This document shows positions 7,770 to 16,150 of a stretch of DNA of 64,000 nt, piece by piece. The translations under genes and the position numbers were made by a program. The stretch is taken from NCBI RefSeq assembly GCF_010093185.1, contig NZ_PDWL01000019.1, positions 19,415 to 83,414 on the forward strand, written 5' to 3'. Position 1 is the first letter of the stretch. Every line of letters starts with the position of its first letter. The notes beneath the pieces were generated by a model. It was not told the origin of the DNA and did no database searches. It was given only the letters and a program-made list of their open reading frames with translations. Origin of the DNA: Pseudoxanthomonas jiangsuensis. GTDB lineage: Bacteria > Pseudomonadota > Gammaproteobacteria > Xanthomonadales > Xanthomonadaceae.

Positions 7770-10637
7770 ATGACCACCCGACCCCGCTATGCCCTGTTGC
7801 TGGGCGCCCTGCTGATGCTGCCCGGAACGCTGCTGGCCAGCCCGGCCTGCCGCAGCCCGGCCGCCGTCTGCGAAACGCGCAGCAGTGGCAGCCTGCCCCT
7901 GATCGAACGCGGCACGCCGCTGCCGGTGCTGGTGGAGGAGGCCGACTTCGAGGCGGTCAGGCTTGCCGCCGAGGCGCTGCGTGGCGACCTGGCCGCGGTG
8001 GCCGGTCGCCCGGCGCCGGCCGACGCATCGCCGAAGCTGGCGATCATCGCCGGCACCCTGGGCCACAGCGCGCGCATCGACCGCATCGTGCGCGAGAAGA
8101 ACCTCGACACCAGCGGCGTGGCCGGCACCTGGGAGGCCTACCTGATCCAGGTGGTCGAGCGCCCCGAGCCGGGCATCGAGCGGGCGCTGGTGGTGGCCGG
8201 TGCCGACCGCCGCGGCACCGCTTACGGCCTGTACGAACTGTCGCGCCGCATCGGCGTGTCGCCATGGACCTGGTGGGCGGACGTGCCGCCTGCCCGTCAC
8301 AGCCGCCTGCACATCGCGCCCGGCCGCTTCATCGACGCGCCGAAGGTGCGTTACCGCGGCATCTTCATCAACGACGAGGACCCGGCCCTGGGCGGCTGGA
8401 GCAAGGCCACTTTCGGTGGTACCAACCATCGCTTCTACGAGCGCGTGTTCCAGCTGCTCATGCGCCACAAGGCCAACTACCTGTGGCCGGCGATGTGGCT
8501 GCCGCGCGCCTTCTACGACGATGACCCGAAGAACGCCGAGGTCGCCGACGCCTGGGGCGTGGTGATCGGCACCAGCCACCACGAGCCGATGATGCGCGCG
8601 CACGACGAATGGTCGCGCTACGGCACCGGCCCGTGGGACTACGCGCGCAATGCCGACGTGCTGAAGGAGTTCTGGCGTGGCGGCATGCAGCGGCTGGACG
8701 GACGCGAGGCGGTGGTCACCCTGGGCATGCGCGGCGACGGCGACGAGCCGATGAGCGAGGAGACCGCCACCGCGCTGCTGGAGCAGATCGTCGCCGACCA
8801 GCGGCGGATCATCGGCGAGGTCACCGGCAAGCCGGTCGAGCAGACTCCGCAGGTGTGGGCGCTGTACAAGGAAGTGCAGGACTACTATGACAAGGGCATG
8901 CGCGTGCCCGACGACGTGACCCTGCTGTTCGCCGATGACAACTGGGGCAACATCCGCCGCCTGCCCGACCCGGCCGACAGGCGCCCCGGCGGCTACGGCG
9001 TGTACTACCACTTCGACTACGTCGGCGGCCCGCGCAACTACAAGTGGATCAACACCACCCAGGTCGAGCGCGCCTGGGAGCAGATGCGCCTGGCCTGGGC
9101 GCACGGGGTGGAGCGGCTGTGGATCGTCAACGTCGGCGACATCAAGCCGCAGGAGCTGCCGATCAGCGCCTTCCTCGACCAGGCCTGGGATCCGGACGCG
9201 GCCGACCTGGAATGGATCAAGGCCTATCCGGCGGCCTGGGCGGCCGAACAGTTCGGTCCTGACCATGCCGAAGCCATCGGCCAGATCCTCACCGGCTACA
9301 CCCGGCTCAACGCGCGCCGCAAGCCGGAGCTGATCTCAGCCGAAACCTGGAGCCTGGTCCACGAACGCGAGGCCGAACGCGTGCTCGGCGAGTGGGATGC
9401 GCTGGTGGCGCGCACCCAGGCCCTGGCGGCGAAGATCCCCGCCGGCCAGCGCGATGCGTGGTACCAGCTGGTCGAGTACCCGGTGCTGGCCAGCGCCAAC
9501 CTCAACCACCTGCACGTGGCGGTGGCCCGCAACCGGCTGTATGCGGCGCAGGGCCGGGCCTCGGCCAACGCCTGGGCCGACAAGGCGCGCGCGCTGTTCG
9601 CCCGCGACGCCGAGCTGCAGCGCGTGTACGAGCAGGACATCGCCGGCGGCAAGTGGGCCAGCATGATGGCCCAGCCGCGCATCGGCTATACCCACTGGCA
9701 GTCGCCGCAGCGCAACGTGCTGCCGGCGCTGGCCAGCGTCGACGCACCGGAGAAGGGTGTGACCGGAGTGGCGGTGGAAGGCGATCCGACCGGCTACCCG
9801 GCCCTGCTGCGCGCGCCGCGCCTGCCCGAGCTCGATCCGGTCGCCGCGCCGACCCGCGAGGTGGTGGTGTTCAACCGCGGCCGCGCGCCGATCGCCTTCA
9901 CCGCCAGCAGCCGGACCCCGTGGCTGAAGGTGTCGCCGGCCTCCGGCGAAGTCGCCGACGCGCAGCCGCTGCGGCTGGAAATCGACTGGAACGCGCTGCC
10001 CGAGGGCCGGCACGAGGGCCAGGTCTACATCCGCGGCAAGGACTGGACCGAGGTCAGCGTCACCGTGCCGGTGCACAAGCCGCCGGCGCACCGTGGCGCG
10101 CGCGGCTTCGTCGAGGGCAACGGCGTGGTCGCGATCGAGGCCGAGCACCATGCCCTCGCGGTCGCGCCGGCCGGCGGCCAGTGGCAGGTGATCCCGAACC
10201 TGGGCCGCACCCTGTCGGCCGTGACCGCCTGGCCGGCCACCGGCGGGCCGCAGGTACCGGGCGGCGACGGCGCACGGCTGGAATACCCGCTGGTGATGGA
10301 CGAGGACGGCGAGGTCGAGGTGCGGGTGGTGGTGTCGCCGACCCTGGACATCGGCCACCGTGGCGGCCTGCGCTACGGCCTGTCGATCGGCGACGAGGCG
10401 CCACAGCAGGTGAACGTGCGCCTGGATCCCACCCCCGGCGACCGCGACTTCCGCGCCTGGGAAGCAGCCGTGATCGACAACGTCCATGTCGCCAGTTCGC
10501 GCCACCGCGTGCGCGCCGGCGCCAATACCCTCAAGCTGTGGCTGGTCGACCCGGGCCTGGTGTTCCAGCGCATCGAAGTCGTGCGCCGGCCGCTGCCCGC
10601 CACCACCCTCGGCCCGGAGGAAAGCGTGCGCCGCTGA
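7770..10637 (+). CDS. GH115 alpha-glucuronidase, secreted to periplasm
   Basis: A 955-residue protein with an N-terminal signal peptide (cleavage near LLAS, residues 21-24), then the GH115 core: a nucleotide-like N-domain (ELSRRIGVSPWTWWADVPP), the (beta/alpha)8 domain beginning VRYRGIFINDEDPALGGW and MRHKANYLWPAMW, and DDVTLLFADDNWGNIRRLP, all hallmark stretches of the family. A C-terminal sandwich region (about 690-950) follows. GH115 enzymes remove 4-O-methyl-glucuronic acid from internal and terminal xylosyl residues of glucuronoxylan. It lies between the hexuronate transporter and uronate isomerase, so product, uptake and first catabolic step are adjacent. A GH67 enzyme, acting only on terminal residues, is encoded elsewhere in the same locus. 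Confidence 0.93.
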   Translation: MTTRPRYALLLGALLMLPGTLLASPACRSPAAVCETRSSGSLPLIERGTPLPVLVEEADFEAVRLAAEALRGDLAAVAGRPAPADASPKLAIIAGTLGHSARIDRIVREKNLDTSGVAGTWEAYLIQVVERPEPGIERALVVAGADRRGTAYGLYELSRRIGVSPWTWWADVPPARHSRLHIAPGRFIDAPKVRYRGIFINDEDPALGGWSKATFGGTNHRFYERVFQLLMRHKANYLWPAMWLPRAFYDDDPKNAEVADAWGVVIGTSHHEPMMRAHDEWSRYGTGPWDYARNADVLKEFWRGGMQRLDGREAVVTLGMRGDGDEPMSEETATALLEQIVADQRRIIGEVTGKPVEQTPQVWALYKEVQDYYDKGMRVPDDVTLLFADDNWGNIRRLPDPADRRPGGYGVYYHFDYVGGPRNYKWINTTQVERAWEQMRLAWAHGVERLWIVNVGDIKPQELPISAFLDQAWDPDAADLEWIKAYPAAWAAEQFGPDHAEAIGQILTGYTRLNARRKPELISAETWSLVHEREAERVLGEWDALVARTQALAAKIPAGQRDAWYQLVEYPVLASANLNHLHVAVARNRLYAAQGRASANAWADKARALFARDAELQRVYEQDIAGGKWASMMAQPRIGYTHWQSPQRNVLPALASVDAPEKGVTGVAVEGDPTGYPALLRAPRLPELDPVAAPTREVVVFNRGRAPIAFTASSRTPWLKVSPASGEVADAQPLRLEIDWNALPEGRHEGQVYIRGKDWTEVSVTVPVHKPPAHRGARGFVEGNGVVAIEAEHHALAVAPAGGQWQVIPNLGRTLSAVTAWPATGGPQVPGGDGARLEYPLVMDEDGEVEVRVVVSPTLDIGHRGGLRYGLSIGDEAPQQVNVRLDPTPGDRDFRAWEAAVIDNVHVASSRHRVRAGANTLKLWLVDPGLVFQRIEVVRRPLPATTLGPEESVRR

Positions 10638-10687
10638 GCGCGCGCCCTTCCCGTCCGCCAAGCAACCCGAAACCGGAAACTCCCCCC

Positions 10688-12112
10688 ATGAGCCCTCCCG
10701 GCCGCCCGCTGCACCTGCACGAAGACCGCCTGTTCTCCTCCGATCCGACCCAGCGCGCGATCGCCCGCCGCCTGTACGCCGAGGTCGCCGCGCTGCCGAT
10801 CGTCAGCCCGCACGGGCATACCGATCCGGCCTGGTTCGCCGGCAACGCGCCGTTCGCCAACGCCACCGAGCTGTTGCTGGTGCCGGTCCACTACGTGTTC
10901 CGGATGCTCTACAGCCAGGGCATCGACCTGGACGCGCTGGGCATCCCCCACGCCGACGGCAGCCGCGCGGACGTGGATCCGCGCGCGGCCTGGCGGGTGT
11001 TCGCGCGAAACTTCCACCTGTTCCGCGGCACGCCCTCGTCGCTGTGGCTCAACCACGTCTTCCACGAGGTGTTCGGCCTGCGCCTGCGCCTGGACGCGAC
11101 CACCGCCGACCTCTACTACGACACCATCACCGAAGCGCTGGCCACCGACGCCTTCCGCCCGCGCGCGCTGTTCGAGCGCTTCAACATCGAGCTGATCGCC
11201 ACCACCGAAGGCCCGCTCGACCCGCTGGCCCACCACCAGGCCATCCGTGACAGCGGCTGGCAGGGCCGGGTGGTCACCGCCTACCGCCCGGACGAGGTGG
11301 TCGATCCGGAGCACGAGGCGTTCGCCGGCGCGCTGGAGCGCTTCGGCGCGATCACCGGCGAGGACGTGCACAGCTGGGACGGCTACCTGCGCGCGCACCG
11401 CAACCGCCGCGCGTTCTTCGCCTCGATGGGCGCCACCTCCACCGACCACGGCCACGAGTCGGCGCTGACGGCAGACCTGTCCGATGCGCGGAAGCGGGAG
11501 CTGTTCGCGAAGATCCTGCGCGGCGGCTTCAGCGCGCAGGAGGCGGCGCTGTTCCGCGGCCAGGTCCTGACCGAGATGGCGGCGATGAGCCTGGACGACG
11601 GCCTGGTGATGCAGCTGCATCCGGGCTGCTTCCGCAACCACAACCCGCGGCTGTTCGCCCGCCACGGCCGCAACGTCGGCGCCGACCTGCCGCTGGCCAC
11701 CGAGTACGTGCACGCGCTCAAGCCCCTGCTGGATCGCTTCGGCAACGAACCGGGCTTCCGCTTCATCCTGTTCACCCTGGACGAGAGCACCTACTCGCGC
11801 GAGCTGGGGCCGATGGCCGGGCACTATCCCTGCCTGTTCCTGGGCCCGGCCTGGTGGTTCCACGACGCGCCCGAGGGCATGTGGCGCTTCCGCGAGCAGA
11901 CCCTGAGCACCGCCGGCTTCTACAACACGGTCGGTTTCAACGACGACACCCGCGCCTTCCTCTCCATCCCCGCGCGCCACGACGTGGCCCGCCGGATCGA
12001 CTGCGCGGTGCTGGCCAAACTGGTGGCCGAGCACCGGCTGGAGGAGGACGAGGCGGCCGAGGTCGCGGTGGACCTGGCCTACCGGCTGCCGAAGGAGGCC
12101 TACCGGCTGTGA
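10688..12112 (+). CDS. uxaC: Uronate (glucuronate) isomerase
   Basis: A 474-residue protein of the UxaC family in the amidohydrolase superfamily, with the family N-terminus LHLHEDRLFSSDPTQRAIAR and metal-binding SPHGHTDPAWF, and the typical LHPGCFRNHN and GFNDDTRAFLSIPARHD stretches. It converts D-glucuronate to D-fructuronate in the cytoplasm, the first step of hexuronate catabolism. The next two steps are encoded at 27151-28644 and 33372-34628. Its stop codon overlaps the GTG start of the GH2 gene, indicating coupled translation. Confidence 0.95.
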   Translation: MSPPGRPLHLHEDRLFSSDPTQRAIARRLYAEVAALPIVSPHGHTDPAWFAGNAPFANATELLLVPVHYVFRMLYSQGIDLDALGIPHADGSRADVDPRAAWRVFARNFHLFRGTPSSLWLNHVFHEVFGLRLRLDATTADLYYDTITEALATDAFRPRALFERFNIELIATTEGPLDPLAHHQAIRDSGWQGRVVTAYRPDEVVDPEHEAFAGALERFGAITGEDVHSWDGYLRAHRNRRAFFASMGATSTDHGHESALTADLSDARKRELFAKILRGGFSAQEAALFRGQVLTEMAAMSLDDGLVMQLHPGCFRNHNPRLFARHGRNVGADLPLATEYVHALKPLLDRFGNEPGFRFILFTLDESTYSRELGPMAGHYPCLFLGPAWWFHDAPEGMWRFREQTLSTAGFYNTVGFNDDTRAFLSIPARHDVARRIDCAVLAKLVAEHRLEEDEAAEVAVDLAYRLPKEAYRL

Positions 12113-14829
12113 TCGCCAGGGCGCTGCTGTTCGGCCTGCTGCTGGCGCCGTTGCTGGCTCTGGCCTCGCCGCGCGAGCGGATCCTCCTGGACAGCGGCTG
12201 GCGCTTCCACCGCGGCGATCCGCCGGGCGTGGACGGCCGTCTCGATTACGACGTGCGCCCGCAGATCGAACAGAGTGCCGACGGCAAGGTCGCCGACGCC
12301 CGCCCGGACGCGGCGGAGAAGGTCGAAGCCGACCGGCCGGTGCTCAAGCCCTGGATCCTGCCCAGCGCCAATCCGCTGCTGCCGGCGGAGCGGCGCCACC
12401 GCCGGCCCGCTGGCGAGCCGCCGGGCGGCGACGTGGCCTTCCTGCAGCCGGGGTTCGACGACAGCGGCTGGGACGCGGTGACCCTGCCCCACGACTGGGC
12501 CATCGCCGGCCCGTTCCTGGTCGAAGGCCCCTACGGCGGCATGGGCCGCCTGCCCAGCTGGGGCGTGGGCTGGTACCGGCGCACGCTGGAACTGCCGGCC
12601 GACGTCGCCGGACGCTCGCTGTTCCTCGACGTCGGCGGGGCGATGTCCTACGCCACGGTCTGGCTCAACGGCCGCCTGGTCGGCGGCTGGCCCTACGGCT
12701 ACAACTCCTGGCGGCTGGACCTGACGCCCTACGCACGCCCGGGCGAAGCCAACACCCTGGCGATCCGCCTGGACAACCCGCCCGAATCGGCGCGCTGGTA
12801 TCCCGGCGGCGGCCTCTACCGCGACGTGTGGCTGACCGTGGCCGATCCGGTGCACGTGGCCCAGTGGGGCAGTTTCGTCACCACGCCGGAGGTGTCGGCC
12901 GAGGCGGCGACGGTGCAGCTGCGGATCGAGGTGGACAACGACGGCCGCGGCGCGGCCCGGGTCGAAGTGGCCAGCGAACTGTTCGCGCTGGACGCCGACG
13001 GCCGCCGCGAGGGCGCGGCCGTGGCCCGGATCGCGCCGGCGACCCTGCACGTGCCCGCCGGATCCAGCGCCCGCGCCGAAGGCCGCGCGAGGATCGCCCA
13101 GCCGCGGCTGTGGGGACCGCCGCCGGAACAGCGGCCGCACCGCTACCTCGCCGTCACCACCGTCTCCCGCGACGGCCGGGTGCTGGACCGCTACGAGGCC
13201 CGCTTCGGTATCCGCGAGGTGCGCTGGGACCCGGACCGAGGCGTGGTCGTCAACGGCCGCCACGTGCCGCTGCGCGGGGTCAACCAGCACCACGACCTCG
13301 GCGCGCTGGGCGCGGCCTTCAACGTCCGTGCCGCCGAGCGCCAGCTGGAGATCCTGCGCGGCATGGGCGTCAATGCGATCCGCCTGGCGCACAACCCGCC
13401 CGACCCGCAGCTGCTGGAACTGACCGACCGCATGGGCCTGCTGGTCATCGACGAGGTGTTCGATTCCTGGGAGAAGAAGAAGACCCCGCTCGACTTCCAC
13501 CTGGTCTTCCCCGACTGGCACGAGGCCGACCTGCGGGCGATGCTGCGCCGCGACCGCAACCACCCGTCCGTGATCCTGTGGAGCGTGGGCAACGAGGTCG
13601 GTGAGCAGTACGACGGGCAGGCCGGCGCGGAGATCGGCCGCAGGCTGGTGGCGATCGTGCGCGAGGAGGACCCGACCCGCCCGGCCACCGCGTCGATGAA
13701 CTGGGCCAAGGCGGACATGCCCTTCCCGGCCGCGTTCGACGTCATCAACCTCAACTACCAGGGCGAGGGCATCCGCCAGGCGCCTGAGTTCGAGGGCACC
13801 GAGCGGATCCGCACCCCGCCCTCTTACCCGGCCTTCCGCGCCGCGTTTCCGGACAAGGTGATCTTCGGCAGTGAGACCGCCTCGGCCTTCAGCAGCCGCG
13901 GCGTCTACCTGTTCCCGGTGTCGCCGGAGGCGAGCGCGCCGGTGCGCGACGGCCGCGGCGGCGATTCGGCGATCCGCCAGGTCAGCGCCTACGAACTGCA
14001 CGCGGTGGACTTCGGCTCCAGCGCCGACAAGGTGTTCGCCACCCTGGACCGGCATCCCTACGTGGCCGGCGAGTTCGTCTGGAACGGCTTCGACTACCTG
14101 GGCGAGCCGACCCCGTACTACGACGCGCGCAGCTCCTACAGCGGCATGATCGACCTGGCCGGTTTCCCCAAGGACCGCTACTGGCTGTACCAGTCGCGCT
14201 GGCGCCCCGACCTGCCGATGGCGCACCTGCTGCCACACTGGACCTGGCCCGGGCGCGAAGGCCAAGTGACCCCGGTGCACGTGTTCACCTCCGGCGACGA
14301 GGCCGAGCTGTTCGTCAACGGCGTCTCCCAGGGCCGGAGGAAGAAGGGACCGTACCAGTACCGGCTGCGCTGGGACGAGGTGGTCTACCGCCCCGGCGAG
14401 CTGCGGGTGCAGGCCTATCGCGACGGCAAGCCATGGGCGAGCGACACGGTGCACACCGCCGGCGCGGCGGCGGCGCTGGAAGCGACGGTGGACCGCGCGC
14501 GCATCGCCGGCGACGGCCGCGACCTGGCCTTCGTCAGCGTGGGCGTGCTCGACGCGGCCGGCCGCCCGGTGCCGACCGCGACCGACCTGCTGCGCTTCCG
14601 GGTCGAAGGCCCGGCGGTGCTGGTGGCCACCGACAACGGCGACGCCACCGACATGACCGCCTTCCCCTCGCCCGAGCGCAAGGCCTTCAGCGGCAAGGCC
14701 CTGGCCATCGTCCGCGGGGTGCCGGGCCAGTCCGGCACCGCGACGCTGACGGTGGAGTCGGAAACGCTGCAGGCGGCGAAGGTCGGCATCCGGATCGAAG
14801 CGGTCCAGACAAAGGGAGCAGAACCATGA
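12109..14829 (+). CDS. GH2 family glycosidase with C-terminal DUF4982-type domain
   Basis: A 906-residue secreted enzyme starting at GTG 12109, four bases overlapping uxaC; residues 2-20 form a signal peptide ending LALAS. Domains: jelly-roll N-domain (about 120-265, SWGVGWYRRTLELP), immunoglobulin-like domain, TIM barrel with acid/base Glu in ILWSVGNEVGEQ and nucleophile Glu in FGSETASAFS, then a DUF4982-like module (HVFTSGDEAELFVNG) and a final Ig-like domain. A charged, low-complexity insert lies near residues 45-105. Family GH2 covers beta-galactosidase, beta-glucuronidase, beta-mannosidase and some exo-enzymes on xylan side chains. Context favours removing a galactosyl or related decoration from xylan oligosaccharides, but specificity is open. 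Confidence 0.85.
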   Translation: MIARALLFGLLLAPLLALASPRERILLDSGWRFHRGDPPGVDGRLDYDVRPQIEQSADGKVADARPDAAEKVEADRPVLKPWILPSANPLLPAERRHRRPAGEPPGGDVAFLQPGFDDSGWDAVTLPHDWAIAGPFLVEGPYGGMGRLPSWGVGWYRRTLELPADVAGRSLFLDVGGAMSYATVWLNGRLVGGWPYGYNSWRLDLTPYARPGEANTLAIRLDNPPESARWYPGGGLYRDVWLTVADPVHVAQWGSFVTTPEVSAEAATVQLRIEVDNDGRGAARVEVASELFALDADGRREGAAVARIAPATLHVPAGSSARAEGRARIAQPRLWGPPPEQRPHRYLAVTTVSRDGRVLDRYEARFGIREVRWDPDRGVVVNGRHVPLRGVNQHHDLGALGAAFNVRAAERQLEILRGMGVNAIRLAHNPPDPQLLELTDRMGLLVIDEVFDSWEKKKTPLDFHLVFPDWHEADLRAMLRRDRNHPSVILWSVGNEVGEQYDGQAGAEIGRRLVAIVREEDPTRPATASMNWAKADMPFPAAFDVINLNYQGEGIRQAPEFEGTERIRTPPSYPAFRAAFPDKVIFGSETASAFSSRGVYLFPVSPEASAPVRDGRGGDSAIRQVSAYELHAVDFGSSADKVFATLDRHPYVAGEFVWNGFDYLGEPTPYYDARSSYSGMIDLAGFPKDRYWLYQSRWRPDLPMAHLLPHWTWPGREGQVTPVHVFTSGDEAELFVNGVSQGRRKKGPYQYRLRWDEVVYRPGELRVQAYRDGKPWASDTVHTAGAAAALEATVDRARIAGDGRDLAFVSVGVLDAAGRPVPTATDLLRFRVEGPAVLVATDNGDATDMTAFPSPERKAFSGKALAIVRGVPGQSGTATLTVESETLQAAKVGIRIEAVQTKGAEP

Positions 14830-16010
14830 CCCACCCACGCACCGCACTCGGCCCGATCCACGGCCTGGCATCCGCCCTCGCCCTGGGCCTAGCGCTCGCC
14901 GCCGGCGCGATGCCGGCCCGCGCCGCCGATGCGCCGGCCGCCACCCTCAAACAGGTCTATGCCGGCGATTTCCTGCTCGGCACTGCGGTCAACGACGCGA
15001 TCGTCAGCGGCGAGGACGCCAGCTCGCAGGCGCTGGCGGTGCGGCACTTCAACGCCATCACCCTGGAAAACGCCATGAAGGCCGAGGTGCTGCACCCGCG
15101 GCCCGGCGAATGGGACTTCGCCGCGGCCGACGCCTTCGTCGAATTCGGGCGCAGGCACGGCATGTTCGTCGTCGGCCACACCCTGGTCTGGCACAACCAG
15201 ACCCCGGACTGGTTCTTCCGGGACGAGGCCGGCGAGGCCCTGTCCAGCGAGCGGCTGGCCGAACGCATGCGCCAATACATCGAGACCGTGGCCGGCCGCT
15301 ATGCCGGCAAGGTCCAGGCCTGGGACGTGGTCAACGAGCAGATCGGCGAGGACGGCCGCTACCGCGATACCACCTGGGTGCGCGGCATCGGCGACGGCGA
15401 CGAACTGATGCGGCTTGCGTTCACGTACGCGGCGAAGTACGCACCGGATACCGAGCTCTACTACAACGACTTCAACGCCTGGCGCCCGGAGAAGGTCGCC
15501 GGCATCGTGCGCATGGTGAAGATGCTGCAGGCCCACGGCATCCGCATCGACGGCATCGGCATCCAGGGCCACTGGGGCCTGAACTACCCGGCCCTGGCCG
15601 ACATCGAGGCGGCGATCGACGCCTACGCCGCGCTCGGGGTCAAGGTGATGATCACCGAGCTGGACGTGGACGTGCTGCCGCTGACCCGGGAGGGCCAGAT
15701 CATCGGCCAGGGGATGGCCCACCCGCAGTTCCAGCTGCCGGAGTTCAAGCGCTTCCTCGACCCGTACCGCGACGGCCTGCCGGCGGACGTGCAGCGGCAG
15801 CTGGCCGACCGCTACGCCGAGCTGTTCGCGCTGTTCCACCGCAAGGCCGACAAGCTGGCGCGGGTGGCGGTGTGGGGCGTGGCCGACGACATGTCCTGGA
15901 AGAACGGCTACCCGATCCCGGACCGCACCAACTATCCGCTGCTGTTCGACCGCGAGCGCCAGCCCAAGCCGGCGCTGGATGCCGTGCTCAAGGTGCCGCG
16001 GGGGCGTTGA
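14826..16010 (+). CDS. xyn10: GH10 endo-1,4-beta-xylanase
   Basis: A 394-residue single-domain GH10 enzyme with a signal peptide (cleavage near ARA/AD, residue 33). Acid/base Glu171 lies in WDVVNE and nucleophile Glu278 in VMITELDVD; ITLENAMKAEVLHP, HTLVWHNQTPDW and YYNDFN are further family motifs. It cleaves the xylan backbone and accepts substituted substrates near the active site. There is no carbohydrate-binding module, which suits an enzyme acting on soluble oligosaccharides in the periplasm or at the cell surface. It is the last gene of the exuT operon, with ATGA overlap to GH2, and is followed by a hairpin. Confidence 0.96.
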   Translation: MTHPRTALGPIHGLASALALGLALAAGAMPARAADAPAATLKQVYAGDFLLGTAVNDAIVSGEDASSQALAVRHFNAITLENAMKAEVLHPRPGEWDFAAADAFVEFGRRHGMFVVGHTLVWHNQTPDWFFRDEAGEALSSERLAERMRQYIETVAGRYAGKVQAWDVVNEQIGEDGRYRDTTWVRGIGDGDELMRLAFTYAAKYAPDTELYYNDFNAWRPEKVAGIVRMVKMLQAHGIRIDGIGIQGHWGLNYPALADIEAAIDAYAALGVKVMITELDVDVLPLTREGQIIGQGMAHPQFQLPEFKRFLDPYRDGLPADVQRQLADRYAELFALFHRKADKLARVAVWGVADDMSWKNGYPIPDRTNYPLLFDRERQPKPALDAVLKVPRGR

Positions 16011-16055
16011 CCGGTTCCGTCCTCGTCAGCGCAGGATGGTGCCGCCCCGGTGTGC

Positions 16056-16090
16056 CCGCGGCCAGCCTGAAGCAGACAGGCAGGCCGCGG
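16056..16090 (+). terminator. Hairpin at end of the exuT-xyn10 operon
   Basis: An 8-bp GC stem (16056-16063 with 16083-16090) is continued by an inner CCTG/CAGG helix. It follows the xylanase stop by about 45 bases. No T-run follows, so it is a stem-loop that may end or stabilise the transcript. Confidence 0.4.
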
Positions 16091-16150
16091 ACGCGTCGCA
16101 CCGGCTGAGACGTGCCGCGGATACAACCCCGTGGCCCCGACGGAGCCATC